Source: Spirochaetales bacterium (GTDB taxonomy: Bacteria > Spirochaetota > Spirochaetia > SZUA-6 > DRHE01). From it: a stretch of 19,487 nt of DNA. The notes under the pieces are model-generated. The model saw only the letters and a list, made by a program, of their open reading frames with translations. It searched no databases and had not been told where the DNA came from. The stretch is taken from positions 1-19,487 of the forward strand of contig JAFGQJ010000009.1 in assembly GCA_016935715.1 (NCBI GenBank), read 5' to 3'. Below, piece by piece: positions 6,763 through 13,913 of the stretch (position 1 is its first letter; every line of letters starts with the position of its first letter). The position numbers were made by a program, and so were the translations under genes.

Positions 6763-7923
6763 TTATAGAATCGTGTGCAGTTGTTGGTGTCCCACTGCTT
6801 TGACCGCCGGACCGATGGTTCTCGGTGCAGCGGCATCACCGGTGCCCTGGTGAACGACAAAGCAGGAGAGGCGATAACCCCGGATCTGTGCCGCCAGGCG
6901 GGCAATCGGGCCGCCCATTTCCGGCTTCGGCGTTCGCGTTGCTTTGACCTCGAGAAGCGTCAGCCGGCTGTTGCCCTGATCGACAAGAAAATCGACCTCC
7001 AGGCCCTGTTGATCCCGGAAGTAGTACAAACCCCGGTCTCTCCCGCGGTGAGCTCGGTGTTTGAGGATCTCTGATGCCACGAATCCTTCAAAGATAGACC
7101 CGTGAAACGGAGACCTCAGCAATTCCTCTCGATCCCGGATTCCCAGAAGATGACACGCCAATCCGGAGTCGTTCAAATAAAGCTTGGGAGACTTGACCAG
7201 TCTCTTGCCGAAGTTCTCGTAGAAAGGAGGCACGAGAATGATCTGGCCTGTGACCTCCAGAATACTCAACCACTGGCTAATCGTGGGTACGGAAACGCCC
7301 AGGGGAGCGGCGATGTCTGTCTTGTTCAAGATCTGCCCGCTTCGGCTCGTGATCAATGCAATAAAACGCCGGAAGGTGGAAAGATCACGGATCGAAGTAA
7401 TGGCCCGTACATCCCGCTCGAGGTAGGTCTGGACGTACGATCGGAACCAGGTTTCCGAGAGTGACGGTTTGGCCAGAACTTCGGGGAATCCTCCGAGGAG
7501 AATGGCAACACGGTTGCTCTCCTCCGTCGAGAATGGATAGAGTTGAAAGACCGCAGCGCGTCCTGCCATGGATTCCGTCACACCTCGCATCAAAGGTACA
7601 TCCTGCGATCCCGTGAGTAACCACTGCCCGCAGAGATCCGGCTTGGTATCGATGAGTGAGCGAACGTAGTTGAACAGGAATGGGGCGTTCTGGATCTCGT
7701 CCAGTATCGCCGGCAGACGCAGCTCTTCGAGGAACCCTCTCGGGTCAGCAGATGCTCGCCCAACCTGATCCGGGTCTTCCAGGAGGACGTAATCGGCCTC
7801 GGGGAACTCGTGCCTCAACAGGGTGGTTTTTCCGGCCCGCCGCGGCCCGGTCACGATGACCGCTGGAAAACCCTGAGCGGCCTTCTTGAGTTGTTTCCCC
7901 AATTCCCTCGGTATGTAGGTCAT
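6763..7923 (-). CDS. AAA_14/DUF4143 family ATPase
   Basis: A 386-aa protein of the widespread AAA_14-DUF4143 family. Residues 26-34, GPRRAGKTT, form the Walker A loop; PAILDEIQNAP (about 71-81) holds the Walker B acidic pair; LLTGSQDVPL is the sensor-1 region. A winged-helix-like middle (about 195-235) precedes the DUF4143 part, which ends in a nuclease-like E..D..LEVK pattern (LEVDFLVDQ...LLEVKAT). The cellular role of the family is unsettled; members are common in accessory DNA. It is convergent with rlmN (stops 9 bp apart) and stands alone. Base composition looks lower than its neighbours: 7141-7200 is 50% GC against 73% for 5701-5760. This fits horizontal acquisition but is only a spot check. 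No ribosome site precedes the ATG, which sits 7 nt after a strong -10. Confidence 0.9.
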   Translation of the reverse strand: MTYIPRELGKQLKKAAQGFPAVIVTGPRRAGKTTLLRHEFPEADYVLLEDPDQVGRASADPRGFLEELRLPAILDEIQNAPFLFNYVRSLIDTKPDLCGQWLLTGSQDVPLMRGVTESMAGRAAVFQLYPFSTEESNRVAILLGGFPEVLAKPSLSETWFRSYVQTYLERDVRAITSIRDLSTFRRFIALITSRSGQILNKTDIAAPLGVSVPTISQWLSILEVTGQIILVPPFYENFGKRLVKSPKLYLNDSGLACHLLGIRDREELLRSPFHGSIFEGFVASEILKHRAHRGRDRGLYYFRDQQGLEVDFLVDQGNSRLTLLEVKATRTPKPEMGGPIARLAAQIRGYRLSCFVVHQGTGDAAAPRTIGPAVKAVGHQQLHTIL

Positions 7924-7930
7924 TATGAGT

Positions 7931-7959
7931 TTTATAAAGTATCGCTTTAGTTATGTCAA
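7931..7959 (-). promoter_or_regulatory. near-consensus promoter of the DUF4143 ATPase gene, leaderless arrangement
   Basis: Read on the minus strand, TTGACA (7959-7954) is followed by exactly 17 bp and TATAAA (7936-7931). Only 7 nt separate the -10 box from the ATG at 7923. Transcription should start at or within a base or two of the start codon, leaving no room for a ribosome-binding site. Confidence 0.75.
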
Positions 7960-7989
7960 TTGTCGGTGGAGCGAGCACACTCTGATAGA

Positions 7990-8019
7990 TTGCCTGCGCC
8001 AGCAAAGACGATGTATTAT
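7990..8019 (+). promoter_or_regulatory. probable promoter of the pirin gene
   Basis: TTGCCT at 7990-7995 lies 18 bp from TATTAT at 8014-8019, within an AT-rich patch. The predicted start near 8026 leaves a leader of about 35 nt with AGGAG at 8046-8050. This promoter is divergent from that of the ATPase gene; the two are about 30 bp apart. Confidence 0.5.
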
Positions 8020-8060
8020 ATAAGACGAATGGTAATGTTTAAAACAGGAGTCTCACTCAT

Positions 8061-9077
8061 ATGGACAGCAAGTACGTAAGCAGAATACGACAGCTCGGGT
8101 TTCAGTGGGAGACCAAGAATCCCTTTCTGTTCTGCGTCCACCATCTGGACCATTACCCAAAAGGCAACGAGGAGATGGGACCGGCCGCCTCGCTCGACGG
8201 ACGCGACCTGGGCCAGGATTTTACGCTCAAAGACGGCTGGAGGATGTATCACGGAACGAAGATACCGGGATTTCCCGTGCACCCGCACAGGGGATTCGAG
8301 ACCGTCACCGTCGTGCTGAACGGGTATGTGGACCACTCCGATTCCATGGGCGCGGCCGGCAGGTACGGCAACGGCGACGTGCAGTGGATGACCGCAGGCG
8401 GGGGAATGCAGCACGCCGAGATGTTTCCCCTTCTCAAGACCGATGGGGAAAATCCTCTGGAGCTGTTTCAGATCTGGCTGAACTTTCCGGCGGAAAAAAA
8501 GTTCGTTGAGCCCTCGTACAAGATGCTCTGGAGCGAGGATATCCCGAAGCTCTCACTGAACGATGAGGCGGGCAGGGCTACCGAAGTGACGATCGTCGCG
8601 GGCGCCCTGGAGGGAACTGCAGGCGTACCGCCCACCCCCGATTCCTGGGCTGCCTCTGCGGAAAACCAGGTCGCCATATGGCTCGTCAAAATGGAGGCGG
8701 GAGCCACCTGGCAGATCCCTGCCGCGGCAAAGCAGGCAACCCGGTCGCTGTACTACTACCGGGGGGAACGGATCGAGGTCGATGGCCAGGAGATCGGCTC
8801 GTACAGATCCGCCGCCCTGGATCCTTCCCAGAGGATCGAGATTCGAAACGGAGACGGGGAGAGTCGGATCCTGCTGCTCCAGGGTCGACCCATCGAAGAA
8901 CCGGTGGTGCAGTACGGCCCCTTCGTCATGAATACCGAGGCACAGATCAGGCAGGCATTTTCGGACTACCGGGAAACCGGGTTCGGTGGCTGGCCCTGGC
9001 CCAGGTCCGATCCGGTGCACGAGCGCAAGAGGGGACGATTCGCCCGCTATCCCGATGGCAGGGAAGAGACGCGATAG
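8061..9077 (+). CDS. pirin family protein
   Basis: Bicupin of the pirin family, 338 aa. The N-terminal cupin carries the metal ligands expected in pirins: H74 and H76 in HPHRGFE, then H118 and E120 in GGGMQHAEMF. Some bacterial pirins act as quercetinases, others bind metabolic enzymes, so the substrate cannot be assigned. Both cupin halves (about 60-150 and 210-300) are present, and the protein is somewhat longer than common bacterial pirins. AGGAG lies 10 nt before the ATG. The gene stands alone, converging on alaS with 27 bp between the stop codons. No signal peptide is seen, so it is probably cytoplasmic. Confidence 0.92.
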   Translation: MDSKYVSRIRQLGFQWETKNPFLFCVHHLDHYPKGNEEMGPAASLDGRDLGQDFTLKDGWRMYHGTKIPGFPVHPHRGFETVTVVLNGYVDHSDSMGAAGRYGNGDVQWMTAGGGMQHAEMFPLLKTDGENPLELFQIWLNFPAEKKFVEPSYKMLWSEDIPKLSLNDEAGRATEVTIVAGALEGTAGVPPTPDSWAASAENQVAIWLVKMEAGATWQIPAAAKQATRSLYYYRGERIEVDGQEIGSYRSAALDPSQRIEIRNGDGESRILLLQGRPIEEPVVQYGPFVMNTEAQIRQAFSDYRETGFGGWPWPRSDPVHERKRGRFARYPDGREETR

Positions 9078-9084
9078 GACCTGC

Positions 9085-9106
9085 AAAAAACCAGCTGCCG
9101 CCGGCT
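9085..9106 (-). terminator. intrinsic terminator of alaS
   Basis: On the minus strand CCGGC (9104-9100) pairs with GCTGG (9095-9091), including one G-U, around a GGCA loop. Six T residues (9090-9085) follow, two of which may extend the stem. The hairpin overlaps the alaS stop codon (9107-9105). Confidence 0.55.
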
Positions 9107-10919
9107 ACTCCACCACGGCACGGATGCGGCGCACCCCGGCTGAGGAGGATTGCTCCTTGACGATGCGGAAGCGGCCCAGCTCGCCGGTGCGTTCCACGTG
9201 GGGCCCGCCGCAGACTTCCATGGAAAAATCCCCGACGGAATAGACCTTGACCTTCTCCTCGTAGCGCTCGCCGAACAGGGCTATGGCGCCGTGCTCCCTG
9301 GCCTCCTGCAGGCTCATGGTCTGGAAGCTCACGGGCAGGTCCCTGCGGATCTGCTCGTTGACGATCTCCTCGACCCGGTGGATCTGCTCCTCAGTCATGG
9401 GTTCGGGATGGGAAAAATCGAAGCGCAGCCGCTCGGCGGTGATGTTCGATCCCTTCTGCTCCACGTGATTTCCCAGCACCTGCCGCAAGGCCTGGTGCAT
9501 CAGGTGCGTGGCGGTGTGGAGCCTGCGGGTCATCTCACTCTGGTCGGCCAGGCCCCCTTTGAAGGTCTTCTCCGCCCCGCTCTTCGACAGTTCCTGGTGT
9601 TTCCGAAACGCTTCCTGGAAGCCCTCCACGTCCACGCTCATCTCGTGCTCCGCCGCCAGCTCCTGGGTCAGCTCGATGGGAAAGCCGTAGGTGTCGTACA
9701 GGCGGAAGGCCACCCGTCCCGGCACGAGACGCCTGGGGTTCTTCAGCAGATTGGGAAGCAGCTTCTCGAACTCGTGCTCCCCCTTCTGCAGGGTTTGGAG
9801 AAACTTGGCCTCCTCCCGGGCCAGCTCATCCAGGATGGTGCGCCTGTTGCGCTCCAGCTCGGGATAGGCGTCTCTCTGGGCCTCGATGCAGGCCTCAGCC
9901 GGGGCGGAGAGGAAATTCTGATCGATGCCGAGCTTGCGGGCGTGCCGGATGGCGCGGCGGATCAGGCGCCGCAGGATGTAGCCCTGGCCGAGGTTCGATG
10001 GTTTCACGCCCTTGTCGTCACCCAGGATGAAGGTGGCCGAGCGGATATGGTCGGTGATGATGCGCATCGAGCGATCCGACTCCGCGCCCCCGCCGTCGGT
10101 CTCTCCGCCATCCCGAACGCCGTAGCGCCGGCCGCTGATCTGCTCGACTGCCTGGATGATCGGCACGAAGGTCTCGATCTCGTAGACGTTCTTCCGTCCC
10201 TGCAGCATGGCGCAGGTGCGTTCCACTCCCATTCCCGTGTCCACGGTCTTTTGCTCCAGGGGCAGGTAGCGTCCGTCTGCGGTCTTGTTGTACTGCATGA
10301 ACACGTCGTTCCAGACCTCGAAGTACTTGCCGCAGGAGCATCCCGGCTTGCATTCGGGACCGCAGGGCTCGATCCCCGTGTCGATGAACATCTCCGTGTC
10401 CGGACCGCAGGGCCCGGTCTGACCCGCAGGCCCCCACCAGTTGTCCGCCCGTCCGAAGAAGTGGATCCGCTCATTCGGGATCCCCAGGCTCCTCCAGACG
10501 GCGGCGGCCTCCTCGTCCGCCGGGACCTCATCGTCCCCGGCGAAAACCGTCACCGACAGGGTCTCGGGATCGAAGCCCAGCCACCGGGGGGAGGTGAGAA
10601 ACTCGTAGCTCAGGCGGATCGCCTCCTCCTTGAAGTAATCCCCCAGGGACCAGTTGCCCAGCATCTCGAAGAAGGTCAGGTGGGAGGGATCCCCGACCTC
10701 GTCGATGTCGCCGGTGCGGATGCATTTCTGCACGTCCACCAGGCGTTTCCCGGAGGGGTGGGGCTCACCGAGGATGTAGGGCACCAGTGGATGCATGCCC
10801 GCCGTGGTGAACAGCACCGTGGGATCGTTTTCCGGGATCAGGGAGCTTCCCGAGATCGCGGCGTGCCCCTTGCCGGTAAAAAACTCTATATATTTTTTCT
10901 TCAATTCAGTCGCCGTCAT
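9105..10919 (-). CDS. alaS: alanyl-tRNA synthetase, short form lacking the C-Ala domain
   Basis: Class II synthetase that charges tRNA-Ala. The 604-aa protein contains the catalytic core (about 1-240; FTTAGMHPLVPYILG and HLTFFEMLGNWSLGDYF), a tRNA-recognition region, and the editing domain with HTATH at 468-472 and CGGPH at 570-574. It stops just after the editing domain, whereas E. coli AlaRS is about 875 aa with coiled coil and DHHA1/C-Ala domain. The absence is a known trait of spirochaete enzymes of about 600 aa, so this is not a truncated gene. A four-cysteine loop CGPECKPGCSC sits before YFEVWNDVFMQYN in the core. I chose ATG 10919 (MTATELKKKYIEFF matches the family); the frame runs on to 10955, but that segment is the promoter. 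No ribosome site precedes the ATG. Confidence 0.95.
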   Translation of the reverse strand: MTATELKKKYIEFFTGKGHAAISGSSLIPENDPTVLFTTAGMHPLVPYILGEPHPSGKRLVDVQKCIRTGDIDEVGDPSHLTFFEMLGNWSLGDYFKEEAIRLSYEFLTSPRWLGFDPETLSVTVFAGDDEVPADEEAAAVWRSLGIPNERIHFFGRADNWWGPAGQTGPCGPDTEMFIDTGIEPCGPECKPGCSCGKYFEVWNDVFMQYNKTADGRYLPLEQKTVDTGMGVERTCAMLQGRKNVYEIETFVPIIQAVEQISGRRYGVRDGGETDGGGAESDRSMRIITDHIRSATFILGDDKGVKPSNLGQGYILRRLIRRAIRHARKLGIDQNFLSAPAEACIEAQRDAYPELERNRRTILDELAREEAKFLQTLQKGEHEFEKLLPNLLKNPRRLVPGRVAFRLYDTYGFPIELTQELAAEHEMSVDVEGFQEAFRKHQELSKSGAEKTFKGGLADQSEMTRRLHTATHLMHQALRQVLGNHVEQKGSNITAERLRFDFSHPEPMTEEQIHRVEEIVNEQIRRDLPVSFQTMSLQEAREHGAIALFGERYEEKVKVYSVGDFSMEVCGGPHVERTGELGRFRIVKEQSSSAGVRRIRAVVE

Positions 10920-10926
10920 GGGACTG

Positions 10927-10955
10927 ATACTATGGGGGAGCGGTGGGAATGTCAA
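10927..10955 (-). promoter_or_regulatory. promoter of alaS, leaderless arrangement
   Basis: Minus strand: TTGACA (10955-10950), 17-bp spacer, TAGTAT (10932-10927), then 7 nt to the ATG at 10919. The predicted start falls on or next to the start codon. The preceding bases are C-rich and contain no Shine-Dalgarno sequence. Confidence 0.6.
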
Positions 10956-10984
10956 TAAAGGGCAGGGCGGGACGGGCCGGGTCT

Positions 10985-11473
10985 CTACATCTCCTCGAAC
11001 TGGGTCTCGTCGTTCAGGAACTCGGTGAACACGTACACGATCGCACCGGACTTGCGCACCCGGATGTCGGCGTAGCCGCCGGAGACGAGCTTTTCCAGGG
11101 CTTTCTTGGCTTCCTCGATCTGGATATCCGCCTCCAGGGCGACTTCTCCGGGTGTGGCCACACCGCCGTTTTTCTTGGCCGTGCGGAGGATGACCTTCTC
11201 CAGGGATTCCCTGCGGCTCGACTCGACCCGTCTTTCAGAGACGACGAAATCCCGATCGGGGTACAGAGCGTTCCTGTACCCCAGCTTCAGGTTTTCATCC
11301 CGCACCATGGTGGGAATGTAGAACAGGTCGAACAGCGCGCCGATGCCGAACAGCCCCCCGGTGAACAGCCAGAGCAGGCCCGTCCCGAAGCGGCCGAGGT
11401 AGAAGCGGTGCAATCCCAGAGCTCCGAAACCGGAGACCAACCAGAGCAGATAGGCAATGAAGAGTCTGAACAA
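10985..11473 (-). CDS. TM2-domain membrane protein with C-terminal winged-helix-like domain
   Basis: The N-terminal half has two hydrophobic spans joined by the TM2 signature (FIAYLLWLVSGFGALGLHRF, then YLGRFGTG and GGLFGIGALFDLFYIP). The soluble C-terminal half (about 75 residues, TPGEVALEADIQIEEAKKAL onward) looks like the winged-helix-like tail often found in such proteins. Function is unknown; TM2 proteins are small integral membrane proteins. The start is uncertain. TTG 11473 has a strong GGGAGG at 11484-11479 with 5-nt spacing and gives 162 aa beginning directly at the first span. ATG 11518 or 11527 would give 177 or 180 aa but has no ribosome site, and a weak promoter (TTGAGG 11546-11541, TATCAA 11523-11518) lies across them. 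The gene ends 65 bp before alaS and is divergent from the HAD gene. Confidence 0.8.
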   Translation of the reverse strand: MFRLFIAYLLWLVSGFGALGLHRFYLGRFGTGLLWLFTGGLFGIGALFDLFYIPTMVRDENLKLGYRNALYPDRDFVVSERRVESSRRESLEKVILRTAKKNGGVATPGEVALEADIQIEEAKKALEKLVSGGYADIRVRKSGAIVYVFTEFLNDETQFEEM

Positions 11474-11572
11474 ATCGTCCTCCCGGGCTCGGCTGAGCCG
11501 AAAACCGCCGAAACCCATTGATACCATGTTTGCTCGAGATCCTCAAGGCTGCGACGGCGGCCCGGGGAGCTC

Positions 11573-11602
11573 TTCTCAAAACCGCGCTTTTCCGGCTACA
11601 GT
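11573..11602 (+). promoter_or_regulatory. weak promoter of the HAD gene, possible leaderless start
   Basis: TTCTCA (11573-11578) and TACAGT (11597-11602) are spaced 18 bp; each matches four of six consensus bases. GTG 11610 follows the -10 by 7 nt with no Shine-Dalgarno sequence between them, the same geometry as the alaS and ATPase promoters. Taken alone it would be weak evidence. Confidence 0.35.
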
Positions 11603-11609
11603 GGGCCTC

Positions 11610-12281
11610 GTGAGTAAAAAAGAGATCAGAGCCGTGATTTTCGATCTGGACGGCGTGCTAGCCGACTCGGAAGGGCTGCATATACTGGCCTGGGAGGAGA
11701 TTGCACGGGAGTATCGGCTTCGTGAAGAGCTCATGCCCCTACAGGAGTGGGTCGGCTGCCCGGATACGGAGATCGTCAGGGATGTGGTCCGGGACCATGG
11801 TTTGTCCGTTTCTCCCGAAGAGCTGCTGGAGCACAAGCGAAGGATCTTCCGGAGGCTGATCGCGGAGCAGCTGAAGCCGGTGCCCGGCTCCATCGAAGCG
11901 CTGGCCGACCTGGATTCGATCCCGGTCGGGCTGGCCACCTCCAGCTCGCGATCAGAGACGGAGCTGATGCTGAGGATACTGGGCGCGGCCGGCCGTTTCC
12001 GCGCGGTCGTCACCAGCGATGACGTACGGCATTCGAAGCCGGCTCCGGACAGCTACCTGCTGGCAGCGCAGCGGCTGGGGATCGCTGCGGATCACTGTGC
12101 GGCAATCGAGGATACCTCCACCGGCGTGCAGGCCGCCCGGCGGGCCGGCCTGATCGTGCTGGCGGTGACGAATTCCATGCCCGCGGAGAAGCTGGCCGCG
12201 GCCCACGAGATCTTTGCCTCCACGGTCGAAGCGGTCAGGTGGGTCAGGAGCCGGCTACATCGCGGCGACGCCGGGCTTTGA
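11610..12281 (+). CDS. HAD-superfamily hydrolase, beta-phosphoglucomutase-like
   Basis: A 223-aa HAD subfamily I protein with a helical cap. Motif I is FDLDGVLADS with nucleophile D12 and acid/base D14, motif II lies in LATSSSRS, motif III in KPAPDSY, and motif IV in IEDTSTGVQAA. The order and the GLHILAWEEI cap residues resemble beta-phosphoglucomutase and related sugar-phosphate phosphatases; the substrate cannot be told from sequence. GTG 11610 puts the nucleophile motif nine residues from the start, as is usual. The frame is open back to 11457, but the extra 51 residues are low-complexity and cross the promoter region and the neighbouring divergent gene. It is a single gene closed by its own terminator. 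Confidence 0.88.
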   Translation: MSKKEIRAVIFDLDGVLADSEGLHILAWEEIAREYRLREELMPLQEWVGCPDTEIVRDVVRDHGLSVSPEELLEHKRRIFRRLIAEQLKPVPGSIEALADLDSIPVGLATSSSRSETELMLRILGAAGRFRAVVTSDDVRHSKPAPDSYLLAAQRLGIAADHCAAIEDTSTGVQAARRAGLIVLAVTNSMPAEKLAAAHEIFASTVEAVRWVRSRLHRGDAGL

Positions 12282-12309
12282 CTACGGCCCAATATTGAAC
12301 CGCTCATCG

Positions 12310-12341
12310 TCCCGCTGATCATACTAGAGGCGGGATTTTTT
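12310..12341 (+). terminator. intrinsic terminator of the HAD gene
   Basis: TCCCGC at 12310-12315 pairs with GCGGGA at 12330-12335 around a 14-nt loop, followed by six T residues at 12336-12341. It lies 28 bp after the HAD stop codon. Confidence 0.75.
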
Positions 12342-12350
12342 CCCTGCTCC

Positions 12351-12411
12351 AAAGTTGTTAAAAATGTCAAAAATGGTAAAAATGGTAAAAATGGTAAAAA
12401 TGTACAACTTT
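12351..12411. repeat. five 9-bp tandem units inside an 8-bp inverted repeat
   Basis: AAAGTTGT at 12351-12358 is the exact inverse of ACAACTTT at 12404-12411. Between them run five 9-bp units of consensus GTAAAAATG (12358-12402); the last three are identical and the first two begin TT and TC. This AT-rich patch lies midway between two opposing terminators in the 165-bp gap separating the convergent HAD and beta-CASP genes. No coding sequence is present. It might be a remnant or minimal non-autonomous mobile element, a protein-binding array, or a replication-slippage product. Confidence 0.8.
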
Positions 12412-12420
12412 CGAATGGGT

Positions 12421-12443
12421 AAAAACCGGCGCAGGCGGGCCGG
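12421..12443 (-). terminator. probable intrinsic terminator of the fliG-asnS-RNase operon
   Basis: Minus strand: CCGGC (12443-12439) pairs with GCCGG (12430-12426) around an 8-nt loop, followed by five T residues (12425-12421). It lies immediately after the stop codon of the beta-CASP gene (12449-12447). Confidence 0.55.
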
Positions 12444-12446
12444 CTC

Positions 12447-13871
12447 CTAGTTCAGCTCGACCCGCTGCCCGTACTCCGGCACGAAGGGCTTCCAGCCCTT
12501 GTCCGTTTCGATTTTTGCCGACAGGGCCTCGATCGCATCGGGCTCCCCATGGGTGATGAACAGCCTGCGGGGAGGCCGCTTCAGGCCCCCGAGCCAGCGC
12601 AGCAGAGCGCTCTGGTCCGCGTGGGCGGAGAAGCCGCTGATGCTTCGGATCCGGGCCCTGCGCCGCCACCTCTTTCCCAGGATACGCACCTCCCTGGCTC
12701 CGCCGAGGATCTCCCTGCCCAGCGTGCCCTCCGCCTGATAGCCCACGAACAGCACCGTGCTCGCTTTTCTGTGGATATTGTGCACCAGGTGGTGTTTGAT
12801 CCGGCCCCCGGTGCACATCCCCGATCCGGCGATGATGATCGAGGTGCCGCGGATATGGTTGATCGCTTTGGACTGATCCACCGAGCGGGTCATCTGCAGG
12901 CCCGTGAAGCTGAAGGGGGACTGCCCTGCTTCCACGAGGTCCTGCATCGCCTCGTCGAACAGCTCCGGGTGATTCTTGAACACTTCGGTAACGCTTATGG
13001 CCATGGGAGAATCGACGAACACCATCAGGTGGGGAATGCGGTCGGCGGCGAGCAGAGCGTTGAGGTGGTACAGCACCTCCTGGGTCCTCTCCAGGGCGAA
13101 GCTGGGAATGAGAAGATTGCCGCCGGCCCGGTGGGTTTCGTTCACCGCATCGGCGAGCAGCTGGTCGATCTCCCCCGGGTCCTCGTGATTGCGGTCGCCG
13201 TAGGTGGACTCCATGACCACGTAATCCGCCTCTGCGAATACCGTGGGGTCCTCGATGATCGGTTTGTCCCACTGGCCGATGTCCCCGGAAAACACGATGG
13301 AACTTCCCTCGCGCGATCCTGCGGCCGCCCCGCTGCCGTCCAGCTCCAGGCGGATCATGGTGGAACCCAGGATATGCCCGGCCTCGTGAAAGCTCGCCGA
13401 CAGCCCGTCGCAGACGGCGGTCGGGGTAGCGTAGCCGACGGGCCGGAAAAGGGGCAGGGTGCGCTCGGCGTCCTTTTCCTCGTACAGAGGCTGCTCAGGA
13501 TGGGGTCCCTTTCGGCCTTCCCTTTCGTGACGACGCCGCTTGTAGGCAGCGTCCTCCTCCTGGATGCGCGCCGAGTCCAGCAGAACGATGCGGGCGATCT
13601 CCGCCGTGGCCTGGGTGCAGTAGATCGGACCGCCGAATCCTTCCCGAACCAGCTTGGGCAGCAGCCCGCAATGATCGAGGTGGGCGTGGGTGAGCAGCAC
13701 GGCGTCGAGGCTCTGCGGGTCTGACGCGAAGGGAGCCCAGTTGCGCTCCCGGTACCGGCGCTCTTGATACATGCCGCAGTCCACCAGAACGCGCCGGCCG
13801 GCGTGCTCCACCAGATAGCAGGAGCCGGTGACGTTTTTGGCTGCCCCAAGGAACTGAATGCTGGTTCTCAT
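12447..13871 (-). CDS. metallo-beta-lactamase/beta-CASP family ribonuclease
   Basis: A 474-aa zinc-dependent RNase of the beta-CASP group, related to CPSF73/Ysh1-like and bacterial TTHA0252-type enzymes. Motif 2, HAHLDHCG, gives H62, H64, D66 and H67; GDIGQWDKPII provides the later aspartate. The beta-CASP cassette shows STYGDRNHED, DSPMAISVTEVFKNHPE, GMCTGGRIKHH (motif B-like) and SGFSAHADQ (motif C), and ITHGEPDA ends the active site. A basic insert of about 30 residues (KRRRHEREGRKG) lies near 113-123. Likely role: RNA processing or decay in the cytoplasm. It begins 42 nt after asnS on the same strand, so it is probably the last gene of that operon. The ribosome site is poor: AAAGGA lies about 15 nt upstream. 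Confidence 0.92.
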   Translation of the reverse strand: MRTSIQFLGAAKNVTGSCYLVEHAGRRVLVDCGMYQERRYRERNWAPFASDPQSLDAVLLTHAHLDHCGLLPKLVREGFGGPIYCTQATAEIARIVLLDSARIQEEDAAYKRRRHEREGRKGPHPEQPLYEEKDAERTLPLFRPVGYATPTAVCDGLSASFHEAGHILGSTMIRLELDGSGAAAGSREGSSIVFSGDIGQWDKPIIEDPTVFAEADYVVMESTYGDRNHEDPGEIDQLLADAVNETHRAGGNLLIPSFALERTQEVLYHLNALLAADRIPHLMVFVDSPMAISVTEVFKNHPELFDEAMQDLVEAGQSPFSFTGLQMTRSVDQSKAINHIRGTSIIIAGSGMCTGGRIKHHLVHNIHRKASTVLFVGYQAEGTLGREILGGAREVRILGKRWRRRARIRSISGFSAHADQSALLRWLGGLKRPPRRLFITHGEPDAIEALSAKIETDKGWKPFVPEYGQRVELN

Positions 13872-13913
13872 CGACTCGATATACCGTCCTTTCGGATAAG
13901 ATTGCGGATCGTT

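Noticed and set aside
9150..10958. 602-codon open frame on the + strand opposite alaS
   Set aside because: It is the mirror of a well-identified synthetase gene in GC-rich DNA. The translation is low-complexity (L/G/V/Q-rich) with no recognisable domain, and no promoter or ribosome site is apparent.
11457..11609. N-terminal extension of the HAD protein to 11457
   Set aside because: The 51 extra residues are basic and low-complexity, cross the divergent TM2 gene, and would put the nucleophile motif unusually far from the start.
12358..12402. Short direct repeats considered as a CRISPR array
   Set aside because: Units are 9 bp, directly abutting, without unique spacers, and no cas genes are near.
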